This document shows, in pieces, positions 1 to 8,155 of a DNA stretch of 43,468 nt. The position numbers and the translations under genes are program-made. Location: contig NZ_MDGL01000056.1 in NCBI RefSeq assembly GCF_002742265.1, forward strand, positions 1 through 43,468, written 5' to 3'. Source of the DNA: Maribacter sp. 4G9 (lineage in GTDB: Bacteria; Bacteroidota; Bacteroidia; Flavobacteriales; Flavobacteriaceae). The notes under the pieces were generated by a model. It had not been told where the DNA came from, did not search any database, and saw only the letters and a program-made list of their open reading frames with translations. The number at the start of each line of letters is the position of its first letter. Positions within the stretch are counted from its first letter, which is position 1.

Positions 1-118
1 TGTAGAACGCGGCGGAACTGACCCCATGGTCACGGGTTATCTCGGCAACGGACTTTCCGTTGTCGAACTCCTTTAAGATACTTGCGATCTGTGTTGGTGA
101 AAATTTGCTCTTCCTCAT
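1..118 (-). CDS. IS3-family transposase OrfA, N-terminal fragment (runs off the left edge)
   Basis: The minus strand from 118 to 1 reads as an open frame starting MRKSKFSPTQIASILKEF and continuing with GKSVAEITRDHGVSSAAFY. This is the helix-turn-helix start of IS3/IS911-type OrfA proteins, which bind the element's ends and are normally fused to the DDE catalytic OrfB by a programmed frameshift. Only 39 residues are inside the window. The frame is intact as far as it goes, so the element may be functional outside the window. The family assignment rests on the recognisable HTH motif. Confidence 0.8.
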   Translation of the reverse strand, partial: MRKSKFSPTQIASILKEFDNGKSVAEITRDHGVSSAAFY

Positions 119-183
119 AATACTGCTTAAAATTAAGGTTATTATTCTACTTTTAAACAGTTCGGTTTTAAGGGAAGCTTACA
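1..183 (-). mobile_element. IS3-family insertion sequence, 5' end only (partial)
   Basis: The left edge of the window is the start of an insertion sequence read on the minus strand. It contains the first 39 codons of an IS3-type orfA. The outer boundary is inferred, not proven: on the minus strand the element could begin with TGTAAGCTTCCC at about 183, which fits the usual TG...CA ends of this family. The rest of the element lies left of the window, so neither the second inverted repeat nor a target duplication can be checked. Confidence 0.6.
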
Positions 184-358
184 GAACAAAGTTTTATCTG
201 TTTTTATTAGAGGTTCCAAATATTTCCTGACAAGGAAAACATATAGGACTTTAATCTTTCAACCACATTTCCCTATTGGAGTATTATGTATATTTTATCT
301 ATTTCCGGTATTATGATATAAAATGTACCTTTCAATTTTATACTACTATACTTAAAAT

Positions 359-1639
359 ATGAAAGGTTCAAGATTTTCTTTTATTGTTTTTTTTTATTTT
401 TTTGCCCTTCTTTCGGCACAGGATAGGACAGCCTTAATATGCGGAAACCTTATCACAGCTAATGATGGACAGGTTAAAAGTGATGCCGTTATAATTGTAT
501 CAGGAGAACGAATTCTTGAGGTTGGCACCAAGGAATTACTTAAGCCAGAGTATACTATTATCGATTTAAGTGAGTATACTGTATTACCTGGCATGATAGA
601 TGCCCATACGCACCCCTTGATATACGGAAGCGAATACCAAACCAATCACCTTAAAGGCTCCTCCGCATTTAATGCACTTAGGGGGCTAAAGACGGTTCAG
701 GAATGGCTAAACGCCGGTTGGACGACCATTAGGATAGCTGGAGATGCCGACACAAAATATGCACATTTTGAAATTCGGGATGCTATAAACGCAGGCCTGT
801 TCAAGGGGCCTAGAATCGTTGGAGCCGGCCATTATATCTCCGTAACCGGTGGGGGAGGGGATATTAATTACTTATCCAGTGAACAGACCGTTATCCCGGA
901 CGGTTTGATAGTAGACGGAAAGGACGAAATGCGAAAAGCAATCAGACAAGAGATAAAAAATGGGAGTGATTGGATTAAACTCTTGGTTACTGGGGCATTC
1001 ATGTCGACAGGAGATAACCCAAAGAACGTACATTTTAGTGACGAGGAATTAATAACAGCGATAGAAGAAGCTGATCAAAGAGGTATTCCTGTTATGATGC
1101 ATGCCCATGCCAAGGAAGGAATTGTTAAAGCAATCAAATTTGGCGCGAGATCCATTGAGCACGGTACTTTTTTAGATGATGAAACCATTGACTTATTTTT
1201 GGAGTATGATACCTATCTTATTCCTACATTGACCGTTGGCACTTATTTAAGATTAAAGGACCCAGGAAACGTAGCGCTAACAAAGACTGACCGATCTCAA
1301 AAGGAATTTAGGGAGGCAAGAATGAAGGTTTTAGGACAGGCACATAAAAAGGGCGTAAAATTGGGAATTGGATCGGACAATGTTGGTTTTCCCGGTAGTT
1401 TTGCGGCAAACGAATTTCTTGAATTTGTAAATTTTGGAATGACACCTATGGAATCTATACAGGCAGGTACCAAAGTAAATGCCAAACTATTGAAGTTGGA
1501 TGATAGTATTGGCACTATTGAAGCTGGAAAGTTTGCAGATATTATAGCCACTAAAAATAATCCAATAGAAGACATTACCGAGCTACAACATGTACGGTTC
1601 GTAATGAAAGGAGGGGAGGTTATCAAGCCAATCGATTAG
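359..1639 (+). CDS. Secreted amidohydrolase (imidazolonepropionase/prolidase-like metal-dependent hydrolase)
   Basis: A 426-residue protein of the amidohydrolase superfamily. Residues 1-21 form a signal peptide (hydrophobic stretch ending LLSAQ), so it should act in the periplasm or outside. The binuclear metal centre is visible: H83 and H85 in the DAHTH motif, K207 as the likely carboxylated bridging lysine, H248/H250, H268 in IEHG, and D340 in GSDN. This set matches the imidazolonepropionase-like group, which includes Xaa-Pro dipeptidases and other exported amidohydrolases. The substrate cannot be told from sequence, but cleavage of a dipeptide or an acylated amino acid is plausible. It stands alone, about 175 bp downstream of the IS end, with no clear TAnnTTTG promoter in between, so the insertion may affect its expression. 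Confidence 0.85.
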   Translation: MKGSRFSFIVFFYFFALLSAQDRTALICGNLITANDGQVKSDAVIIVSGERILEVGTKELLKPEYTIIDLSEYTVLPGMIDAHTHPLIYGSEYQTNHLKGSSAFNALRGLKTVQEWLNAGWTTIRIAGDADTKYAHFEIRDAINAGLFKGPRIVGAGHYISVTGGGGDINYLSSEQTVIPDGLIVDGKDEMRKAIRQEIKNGSDWIKLLVTGAFMSTGDNPKNVHFSDEELITAIEEADQRGIPVMMHAHAKEGIVKAIKFGARSIEHGTFLDDETIDLFLEYDTYLIPTLTVGTYLRLKDPGNVALTKTDRSQKEFREARMKVLGQAHKKGVKLGIGSDNVGFPGSFAANEFLEFVNFGMTPMESIQAGTKVNAKLLKLDDSIGTIEAGKFADIIATKNNPIEDITELQHVRFVMKGGEVIKPID

Positions 1640-1826
1640 CATCTCTCTCTTTTATTTAAGGATACCTTACCATATTGAAGTATCGCAAATTTTCCGAGAT
1701 ATGCCAAGGACTTTTTCAATTTAAAACTTCAATGGAATGGCCCATACATCAAGAATTGAATAGTATTAAAGTAAAATTGAAAAAGCTACTGGCATTGGGC
1801 TAAACGCTATAGAGAAATACTTTAAT

Positions 1827-2342
1827 CTAACTTTCCATAAACAGCGCCTTAAGCTCTGTGGCATCGTTGGGCTTCATTTTACCCGCCAAGACCAAACTCA
1901 ATTGCTTTCTGCGCAGGGCACCTGCAAAACGTTGCTTTTCCAAGTCGGTTTCCGGTTGTAAGGGGGGCACTTCGGTAGGCTTACCGGTCTCGTCCACGGC
2001 AACAAAAGTATAAATGGCCTCGTTGGCCTTGGTCCTTTTCCCATTGTAGCGATCTTCTATCCATACATCTATATAGACTTCCATAGAGGTCGTATAAGCT
2101 CTGGAAACTGCCGCTTCCACGGTAACCACACTTCCCAGGGGTACGGCAAGATTAAAAGCCACATGGTTAACAGATGCCGTTACGGTAATTCGTCTGCTAT
2201 GTCTACCTGCAGCGATGCTTGCTGCGCGGTCCATTCTGGCGAGGAGCTCGCCCCCAAAAAGGTTTTGAAGCGCGTTGGTCTCACTGGGCAATACCATGTC
2301 CGTCATGGTCGTTCTCGATTCTGAAGGCGTTTTGGGTGTCAT
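1827..2342 (-). CDS. Acyl-CoA thioesterase, hotdog fold (YciA/ACOT type)
   Basis: 171 residues with the single-hotdog signature of acyl-CoA hydrolases of the YciA/ACOT7 type. The conserved Asn and the Gly-rich helix are visible in ALQNLFGGELLARMD, and the ASVNHVAF strand and EAIYTFVAVDE strand follow. These enzymes hydrolyse acyl-CoA to free acid and CoA in the cytoplasm. The ATG at 2342 is 17 bases from a perfect -7 box, which supports this start; a second in-frame Met 12 codons in (MTDMVLPSET) is also possible. It lies on the same strand as the HU/SPOR gene but has its own promoter in the gap. Confidence 0.85.
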   Translation of the reverse strand: MTPKTPSESRTTMTDMVLPSETNALQNLFGGELLARMDRAASIAAGRHSRRITVTASVNHVAFNLAVPLGSVVTVEAAVSRAYTTSMEVYIDVWIEDRYNGKRTKANEAIYTFVAVDETGKPTEVPPLQPETDLEKQRFAGALRRKQLSLVLAGKMKPNDATELKALFMES

Positions 2343-2358
2343 AGACGAAAATTTTCGG

Positions 2359-2366
2359 CAAAGATA
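2359..2366 (-). promoter_or_regulatory. Bacteroidota -7 promoter box of the thioesterase gene
   Basis: On the minus strand this reads TATCTTTG, an exact match to the Bacteroidota sigma-A -7 consensus TAnnTTTG. It predicts a transcript start near 2354 and a leader of about 12 bases. No good TTG -33 element is seen at the usual spacing. Confidence 0.55.
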
Positions 2367-2402
2367 CGAGCCTTGTATTTTTTAAAAGGGAAAAGTGTCC
2401 GG

Positions 2403-3365
2403 TTATTTTTCGGAAAGAAGCCAGGCGTCCTTGGACTCGGTACGTTTAATCTTCCTTAATTCGGATAGGGCTTCCTTGGGGTCTACAAATCGGTCATAGG
2501 TAACCATATGAAGTCCGTAGGCATTGGTGCCGTAATAGGCCGCCTTATAACCCTTATTTTGCAAGGATTCGATTTTCCTGTCGGCATTGGCCTTTACGCG
2601 AAAGGCTCCGGCTACAATATGGTGTTTGGCTGTATTATTGATTTTGGCTTTGGACGTGGAAACCGCATCCACATTCACTGTGGGGAGTTCCAAAGGTTTC
2701 GTGTTAAAAAAAGTAGCCTCCTGAATCTGTCTGTCAACCTCCTTTTTTACATCTTCACGAACCACCTGCTGCGATTGCAGCCCGTTGTTAAATACCTGAT
2801 ACCCTGTAAACCCTGCGGAAATGGCCAACAAAATAATTGCAGCATATTTGAGATAAGGCCTAAAGTTGGCCTGTTCCCTTTTTTCCGGGCTAATGATAAA
2901 CGGGATTTTTTCTTCCAAGGCCTCGACTTCCTCTTTAAGTACTTCCCTAGTAACAGGAATCGACTTAAAGGACGAAAGCCCAAAGGAGGAGGTTAGATAA
3001 TTTACCTCATAATAGGGTTGAAATTGGACCTTGTTTTCAGCATTGTTCCAAAGTAGGCCAATATTCTTGAGACTGAGCTTTTCGCCGGCGTTCAATCTTT
3101 CTTTCCATTGCTTGGTCAAGGTTTCGATTCTAGAAAGTATCTCCTCAAAAGAGGCTTTCTCCGCCTCAGCGATATAGGAAACCAACAAACCGTCATTGGA
3201 TACCAACTGTTCGTTGAACGAAATGGATTTTGTGGGAGCAAAAAAGGTATTGGTTATATCGTTTATACGTGCGGAAGTCCGCTGTGTAAGAAATGCACCA
3301 AAGTTGGGCACGACCACACAATTATATCGATACAGTAATTCGCTTATATAGTGTTCTACTACCAT
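2403..3365 (-). CDS. HU/CCDC81-type and SPOR domain membrane protein
   Basis: 320 residues when started at the ATG at 3365; a TTG three codons further upstream is a weaker choice. The N-terminus (VVEHYISELLYRYNCVVVP and the following GAFLTQ) matches the bacterial HU/CCDC81-like domains seen in Bacteroidota. A charged linker leads to one transmembrane helix at about residues 172-191 (YAAIILLAISAGFTGYQVF). A SPOR domain fills residues 248-320 (HIVAGAFRVKANADRKIESL). SPOR domains bind denuded glycan strands of peptidoglycan, usually at the septum, in the periplasm. The predicted topology puts the HU-like head in the cytoplasm and the SPOR domain outside, which could tie DNA or a cytoplasmic partner to the cell wall. 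No experimental role is known to me. Confidence 0.8.
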   Translation of the reverse strand: MVVEHYISELLYRYNCVVVPNFGAFLTQRTSARINDITNTFFAPTKSISFNEQLVSNDGLLVSYIAEAEKASFEEILSRIETLTKQWKERLNAGEKLSLKNIGLLWNNAENKVQFQPYYEVNYLTSSFGLSSFKSIPVTREVLKEEVEALEEKIPFIISPEKREQANFRPYLKYAAIILLAISAGFTGYQVFNNGLQSQQVVREDVKKEVDRQIQEATFFNTKPLELPTVNVDAVSTSKAKINNTAKHHIVAGAFRVKANADRKIESLQNKGYKAAYYGTNAYGLHMVTYDRFVDPKEALSELRKIKRTESKDAWLLSEK

Positions 3366-3428
3366 TGTTGGCAAATATCAAAAAAAATAGGGGTTCACAA
3401 AATGGGTGGCATAACTTTTTATTAACAT

Positions 3429-3436
3429 TATATTTG
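3429..3436 (+). promoter_or_regulatory. -7 promoter box of dprA
   Basis: TATATTTG matches the Bacteroidota -7 consensus TAnnTTTG. It lies 19 bases upstream of the dprA ATG and predicts a start near 3441 and a leader of about 15 bases. The -33 region lacks a clear TTG. Confidence 0.5.
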
Positions 3437-3455
3437 TAATTCCTATCGCAAAAAA

Positions 3456-4574
3456 ATGGGCTTTATACAACATACTGCGGATGAGTTGATTGCAATATTA
3501 CGATTGCAAAACATTCCTAATGTGGGCGATGTTATCGCCAAAAGATTGATTTCCCATTGCGGGAGTCCTCAGGAAGTCTTTAGGAATAAAATGAATCAAT
3601 TGCTAAAGATCGATGGTATTGGATCATACACCTTAAAACATTTGAACGACTCAGAGCACGTTATGGCGGCGGAGAAGGAATACCAATATATTTTGGACAA
3701 CCAAATTGCGTATTGCTATTTCGAGGAATCTGAATATCCCAAATATTTACGGAATTGTATCGATAGTCCAATTCTCCTTTTTAAAAGGGGAAATATGGAC
3801 CTACAGGGAAGAAAAATCATAAGCGTAGTGGGTACCCGTAACATTACCAGTTACGGTACCGCCTTTTGTGAACGGTTTATTGCCGATTTGGTTCCGCTAA
3901 ACCCTGTTATAGTTAGTGGATTTGCCTATGGCGTGGATATATGCATACAGCGGGAAGCCATCAATCAGGGATTACAGACCATTGGGTGTTTGGCACATGG
4001 CCTGAACCAGATCTATCCCAAGGTACATAAGAAATATCAAGCCGATGTTTTGAACAATGGCGGATTTCTTACGGAATTCTGGAGTACGAGCAATCCGGAA
4101 CGGGAAAATTTCCTGAGACGCAATCGGATTATAGCAGGCATGAGCGAAGCGACCGTAGTGGTAGAATCTGCCGAAAAAGGGGGAAGTCTGGTCACTGCCG
4201 ATATTGCCAACAGTTATAACCGAGACGTTTTTGCCCTGCCCGGGCGTAGTACCGATAAATACAGCGTGGGATGCAACAATCTGATCAAGCAGCAAAAGGC
4301 GCACATGTTGACCTCGGCAGCGGATTTGATCTATCTATTGAATTGGGACCTTGAGGAATCCCCTACCAAATCCGTGCAAAAACAATTGTTCGTTGATTTG
4401 GACGAAATAGAGCAAAAAATTTACAGCTATCTGCAACAAGAGGGCAAACAACTGTTAGACAGTATAGCGTTAGACTGCCAATTGCCCATTTTTAAAACGT
4501 CTGCAACCCTGTTGTCCATGGAAATGAAAGGGGTCATTAGGCCTTTGCCGGGTAAATTGTTCGAAGCGGTGTAG
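3456..4574 (+). CDS. dprA: DNA-processing protein DprA (Smf)
   Basis: 372 residues, the normal size for DprA. It binds incoming single-stranded DNA during natural transformation and loads RecA on it in the cytoplasm. An N-terminal helix-hairpin-helix-like region (residues about 15-62, KIDGIGSYTLKHL) precedes the Rossmann-like DprA domain. Typical signatures there are VVGTRNITSYG (125-134), SGFAYGVD (154-161) and the GGSLVTADIANSYNRDVFALPG stretch around 240-262. A C-terminal winged-helix (DML1-like) domain covers about 305-370. The gene stands between divergent and convergent genes as a single unit with its own promoter box and a downstream terminator. recA, its partner, is 4.8 kb away in the same window. 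Confidence 0.93.
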   Translation: MGFIQHTADELIAILRLQNIPNVGDVIAKRLISHCGSPQEVFRNKMNQLLKIDGIGSYTLKHLNDSEHVMAAEKEYQYILDNQIAYCYFEESEYPKYLRNCIDSPILLFKRGNMDLQGRKIISVVGTRNITSYGTAFCERFIADLVPLNPVIVSGFAYGVDICIQREAINQGLQTIGCLAHGLNQIYPKVHKKYQADVLNNGGFLTEFWSTSNPERENFLRRNRIIAGMSEATVVVESAEKGGSLVTADIANSYNRDVFALPGRSTDKYSVGCNNLIKQQKAHMLTSAADLIYLLNWDLEESPTKSVQKQLFVDLDEIEQKIYSYLQQEGKQLLDSIALDCQLPIFKTSATLLSMEMKGVIRPLPGKLFEAV

Positions 4575-4703
4575 GATTTTTACAGACCGATTGGTTTGGT
4601 TTCTTAGGCAGAATTAAAAATTCTTTTAGATTTCAGTAGTTCATCGATGAAATGCATATTGAAATCGTTTCCTTCTTTTAAACTAAATTTTTTGACTATC
4701 AAA

Positions 4704-4733
4704 AAACCGACCATACAGTCGGTTTGATTTTTT
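4704..4733 (+). terminator. Rho-independent terminator downstream of dprA
   Basis: A perfect 8-bp stem AAACCGAC/GTCGGTTT (4704-4711 and 4718-4725) with loop CATACA is followed by GATTTTTT. It lies 130 bp after the dprA stop. The minus-strand trpS transcript reaches it from the other side, and the six A bases before the stem (4701-4706) would give that strand a U tract too, so it may serve both genes. Confidence 0.75.
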
Positions 4734-4794
4734 AGGGAGCTTTTACCTTTTGAAAATTCAGGAGGGTCAATTACAAAAAAGGAAGGAACAAATT

Positions 4795-4811
4795 CCCCTC
4801 CTTTGGAGGGG
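4795..4811. repeat. REP-like palindrome CCCCTCC-TTT-GGAGGGG
   Basis: A perfect 7-bp GC-rich stem with a TTT loop, 11 bases past the trpS stop codon and followed on the plus strand by a G-rich stretch (GGTTGGGGG). No T tract follows on the trpS strand. Similar palindromes occur as dispersed extragenic repeats in flavobacterial genomes; that this is one of them is an inference, because only one copy was seen in the window. Confidence 0.5.
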
Positions 4812-4822
4812 TTGGGGGATGC

Positions 4823-5791
4823 TCAATACCCCAACTTTTCACGTACTCTGCCCAGCACGCCATTTGCGACTTTTTTCGCCTTTTCGGCCCCTAGGGCCAA
4901 TGCTTCATCCACTTCTTCCAAATGGTTCATATAGTACTCGAATTTTTGCCGAGGTTCTTCGAACTTGCTCAGAAGAAGTTCGTACAAGGCTTGTTTGGCA
5001 TGCCCATATCCATAATTGCCGCCCAAATAGTTGGCGGTCATCTCTTCAATTTGTGACTTGGAGGCCATTATTTTATACAAAGCGAACACATTATCCCTAG
5101 TTGGGTCCTTGGGTTCTTCCATGGGGGTACTATCGGTTTGTATGCCCATTATCTGTTTGCGCAGTTTTTTATCGGGCTGAAACAAATTGATAAGATTCCC
5201 CCGGCTTTTACTCATTTTGGCACCATCGGTTCCCGGAACGTACATGGTCTCTTCCTGTACTTTTCCATCGGGAATCACAAAGGTTTCCCCAAGTTGGGCA
5301 TGAAAACGATGGGCAACGTCCCTTGTCATTTCAATATGCTGGAGTTGATCCTTTCCTACGGGAACAATGTGGGCATCGTACAATAGGATATCCGCCGCCA
5401 TAAGCATGGGATAGGTAAATAGTCCGGCGTTTACGTCTTCCAGGCGATCGGCTTTATCTTTAAAAGAATGGGCAAGTGTAAGTCGCTGATAAGGAAAAAA
5501 ACAGCTAAGGTACCAAGCAAGTTCCGTTACTTGGGGAACATCGCTTTGACGGTAAAAAACGGTTTTGTTAAAATCAAGGCCACAGGCCAACCAAGCCGAT
5601 GCTATGGCATAGGTATTTGCCCGTAGAACCTCTGCATCCTTTATTTGGGTGAGGGAATGCATATCTGCAATAAACAAGAACGATTCGTTCTTTGGGTCAC
5701 TTGCCATTTCTATGGCCGGTATAATGGCCCCAAGGATATTTCCTAAATGTGGGGTTCCAGTACTTTGGATACCTGTTAAAATTCTTGCCAT
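4823..5791 (-). CDS. trpS: Tryptophan--tRNA ligase
   Basis: 322 residues, typical for bacterial TrpRS, a class I synthetase that charges tRNA-Trp in the cytoplasm. The HIGH-type signature is TPHLGNILGA (residues 13-22) and the KMSKS loop is intact at 192-196 (AKMSKSRGN). The GLDFNKTVFYRQSDVPQ and AADILLYDAHIVPVGKDQ segments are characteristic of TrpRS and separate it from TyrRS. It starts with ATG at 5791, 22 bases from a consensus -7 box. It is transcribed divergently from plsC. Confidence 0.95.
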   Translation of the reverse strand: MARILTGIQSTGTPHLGNILGAIIPAIEMASDPKNESFLFIADMHSLTQIKDAEVLRANTYAIASAWLACGLDFNKTVFYRQSDVPQVTELAWYLSCFFPYQRLTLAHSFKDKADRLEDVNAGLFTYPMLMAADILLYDAHIVPVGKDQLQHIEMTRDVAHRFHAQLGETFVIPDGKVQEETMYVPGTDGAKMSKSRGNLINLFQPDKKLRKQIMGIQTDSTPMEEPKDPTRDNVFALYKIMASKSQIEEMTANYLGGNYGYGHAKQALYELLLSKFEEPRQKFEYYMNHLEEVDEALALGAEKAKKVANGVLGRVREKLGY

Positions 5792-5812
5792 TTTTTAATA
5801 TCTATAAGTGGG

Positions 5813-5840
5813 CAAAGGTAAAACAAATAGGAAAATACAA
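5813..5840 (-). promoter_or_regulatory. Promoter of trpS
   Basis: Minus strand: TTG (5840-5838), a 17-base spacer, then TACCTTTG (5820-5813), an exact TAnnTTTG box. The spacer is slightly shorter than the usual 19-21. A start near 5808 would give a leader of about 17 bases. Confidence 0.55.
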
Positions 5841-5852
5841 GGCTAGAATCCC

Positions 5853-5860
5853 TATTTTTG
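5853..5860 (+). promoter_or_regulatory. -7 box directly in front of plsC
   Basis: TATTTTTG matches TAnnTTTG exactly and ends only 4 bases before the plsC ATG at 5865. If it is used, transcription would start at or next to the start codon, giving a leaderless mRNA. No clear TTG is found at the -33 position. Confidence 0.4.
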
Positions 5861-5864
5861 ATGC

Positions 5865-6608
5865 ATGATAGTACTGGTACGAATAGGTCAAACGCTATAC
5901 CGAATTTGGTTCTACGTACTTGTGGCCGTCCCCATCTTTTTGTTTTTTCCGTTTTTGCTTTTGTTCGCCTCTAAGGAGGAGTGGTATCCAAAATTCTTTT
6001 GGATGGCTAGAAACCTATGGGCAAAAACCATTTTATATGGCATGGGATGCTTTCCAAAAGTTACCTATGACCAAGAACTGAAGCTGGGGAAAAGCTATAT
6101 GCTCGTCGCCAACCATACCAGTATGTTGGATATCATGTTGATGCTATATGTGAGTAAAAATCCGTTTGTATTCGTAGGTAAAAAGGAATTGGTAAAAATT
6201 CCGGTCTTTGGGTTTTTTTATAAACGAGTGTGCATTATGGTGGACAGGGATAGTACCCAAAGTAGAACGGGTGTATATAGAAGGGCCCAAAGAAGATTGA
6301 ACCAAGGTCTAAGCATTTGTATTTTTCCGGAAGGCGGCGTGCCCGATGACGAAAGCATTGTATTGGACACCTTTAAGGATGGCGCCTTTAAAATGGCCAT
6401 TGCCCATAAAATACCTTTAGTACCCATTACCTTCTATGATAATAAAAAACGCTTTTCATTTACATTTTTCAGTGGGGGACCAGGTATCGTGAGGGCACGG
6501 GTACACGCGTTTTTTGAAACTGGGATTTTATCTGAAGAGGACAAGGGCACCCTACGTGAGGAGGTACGGGATATTATCTACAAGGACCTTGTGTCCACGA
6601 GGGGATAA
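5865..6608 (+). CDS. plsC: 1-acyl-sn-glycerol-3-phosphate acyltransferase
   Basis: 247 residues. The PlsC/LPLAT family acylates lysophosphatidate to phosphatidate at the inner membrane. The N-terminus carries a membrane-embedded hydrophobic stretch (residues about 13-35). The catalytic NHxxxxD motif is NHTSMLD (H84 and D89), and the glycerol-phosphate binding motif FPEGG is at 154-158. The next in-frame Met is residue 47, beyond the hydrophobic helix, so the ATG at 5865 is the best start even though a promoter box sits right in front of it. It converges on the minus-strand gene at 6616 with 7 bases between the stops. Confidence 0.88.
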   Translation: MIVLVRIGQTLYRIWFYVLVAVPIFLFFPFLLLFASKEEWYPKFFWMARNLWAKTILYGMGCFPKVTYDQELKLGKSYMLVANHTSMLDIMLMLYVSKNPFVFVGKKELVKIPVFGFFYKRVCIMVDRDSTQSRTGVYRRAQRRLNQGLSICIFPEGGVPDDESIVLDTFKDGAFKMAIAHKIPLVPITFYDNKKRFSFTFFSGGPGIVRARVHAFFETGILSEEDKGTLREEVRDIIYKDLVSTRG

Positions 6609-6615
6609 ATTACCA

Positions 6616-8118
6616 TTAAAACTTAAAACTAATTCCACTATACACCCCCAAGGTATACGGGTTAAAGGTACCATCCACGTTGGAAAAAGTGTTTAGCTGA
6701 TACTTGAACACCGGCTCCACGTTCAATTTCAATCTTTGTGAAAATTGATACCCCAGTCCTATTCCAAAGTTGGCGCTGAAGTTCAAGTCGTTGACATTGT
6801 TGGCTTCCCCTATCTGGGTGGTCAGGCTACCGGAAGTCAGATCTACTTGGTTCTCCACAAGGAACAGTGAACTCACACCACCAATCACATGTACCCCAAA
6901 TTTAGTATTGACCAGGGCATAACTTAACTCCACAGGAACTTCCAAGTATCCCAATTGTTGGGCCATGACCCCAGACCTGTTGGCCGTTCTTGCCGATATA
7001 TCAAATGATTTACTGTCCAAGTTCAATGCGGCATTACTGGAGGATACCACCAAATTTTCCGCAGTTTGTGCGTAATTGATATTGGAAATGCGATTTTGGC
7101 TCAAGGCCGATATGGAGGAGGTAAAGTACACATCATTGGTATCATACCCATAATCTACCTTGTGAACCCCGGACCGTACGGATAGCCTTGGGCTGATCTC
7201 ATAGGCTACGGAGAGCCCATAACTCATATTGACATTACCGGATTTGGTGTTGGCACTAAACATGGGGCTAACAGGAGAACCCGTTCCCAAAGCATCAAAA
7301 TATACCGGTGCAATACTTGGCCCTGCAGACCATTTATTCCCCGAAGTTTTGGAAGCAGCATTTTCTTCTTCTTCCTGGTCCTGAATCTCGTCGTACAAGG
7401 ATTTTTTACCTTCGGAGACCGTACTTTGGATATTTTCTTTTTCTTCGTTGAAAGCGATTGTCTCGGCATTCGGTTTTACCATAGGATTATCCATGGAAGG
7501 CTCGGCCACTTGTTCCTTTTCTTTTGGTTCACCGGTTGTTTTGTTCCCTGAAGCAGAAAATTGGGATTCCTGCCTGTTTCTATGGGTAATTGCTTGCCCT
7601 GAAAATAAGTTTTCCGATTTGTTTATTTTATTACCCGGTTCAGTGCCGGCAACTTTGGCTTGGTTTGAAATATTCGTGGCTTCATTTTTAGTAGCATTGC
7701 GAATTCCACCATTGGTAGCAGGTGTGCTGCGAGACTTGTCCGTTTCCACAATGAATCCTTCCGGTTGGGAGTTGGTATTGGTATCAATTTCTGCAGGATT
7801 TACATCCTTGGGCGCACTTGAAACAGCATCTTTGGCACGTATGGTCTCTTTTAACAACGTGTCATCACTTTGTTTTTGCTCCGTATCCGTAACGCTATTG
7901 ACATTTGGGGAATTACCAGTGTCAAAAGGATTTAACAGTAGAAGGCCAAAGACCAGTACTGCAGCTACTCCGGCAAGTTGCCACCATAGAGGCAAAATTC
8001 TTTTTTTCTTTTTTCTGTCCAATGATGATGCTATGGCAACCCATACCTTATCATCAGGTGTCTCTTCAAAACCTTTGAATTTTTCTTGAAAAAATTCATC
8101 TAAATGCTTCTTGCTCAT
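6616..8118 (-). CDS. Membrane-anchored protein with C-terminal outer-membrane-barrel-like domain, partner of an ECF sigma factor
   Basis: 500 residues in three parts. Residues 1-40 are a charged cytoplasmic head (FFQEKFKGFEETPDDKVW) of a type found in Bacteroidota genes next to ECF sigma factors. One transmembrane helix spans about 43-62 and is preceded by KKKKR. A long low-complexity Ser/Asn/Glu-rich linker runs to about residue 260. The C-terminal part (about 265-500) looks like the OMP_b-brl_2/PorT-like beta-barrel domain, with alternating strands (SYGLSVAYEISPRLSVRSGV) ending in GVYSGISFKF, a terminal aromatic residue typical of outer-membrane barrels. It starts 37 bp after the sigma gene on the same strand. 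It could act as an anti-sigma factor or envelope sensor. Anti-sigma activity is inferred from context only. Confidence 0.7.
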   Translation of the reverse strand: MSKKHLDEFFQEKFKGFEETPDDKVWVAIASSLDRKKKKRILPLWWQLAGVAAVLVFGLLLLNPFDTGNSPNVNSVTDTEQKQSDDTLLKETIRAKDAVSSAPKDVNPAEIDTNTNSQPEGFIVETDKSRSTPATNGGIRNATKNEATNISNQAKVAGTEPGNKINKSENLFSGQAITHRNRQESQFSASGNKTTGEPKEKEQVAEPSMDNPMVKPNAETIAFNEEKENIQSTVSEGKKSLYDEIQDQEEEENAASKTSGNKWSAGPSIAPVYFDALGTGSPVSPMFSANTKSGNVNMSYGLSVAYEISPRLSVRSGVHKVDYGYDTNDVYFTSSISALSQNRISNINYAQTAENLVVSSSNAALNLDSKSFDISARTANRSGVMAQQLGYLEVPVELSYALVNTKFGVHVIGGVSSLFLVENQVDLTSGSLTTQIGEANNVNDLNFSANFGIGLGYQFSQRLKLNVEPVFKYQLNTFSNVDGTFNPYTLGVYSGISFKF

Positions 8119-8155
8119 TATTCAAAACTCATATTTCTACGGATTCCCAACGGAA

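Noticed and set aside
2366-3374. TTG start at 3374 for the HU/SPOR gene
   Set aside because: The ATG three codons later begins exactly at the conserved VVEHYISELL segment and is the simpler choice.
4590-4716. A minus-strand frame of about 36 codons starting ATGGTCGGT inside the hairpin behind dprA
   Set aside because: It begins inside a well-formed terminator, has no promoter, and frames of this length are common by chance in AT-rich DNA.
7448-8089. Long plus-strand frame opposite the membrane-anchored barrel gene
   Set aside because: It is a shadow of the repetitive, Ser/Asn/Glu-rich linker on the other strand; no family features and no promoter.
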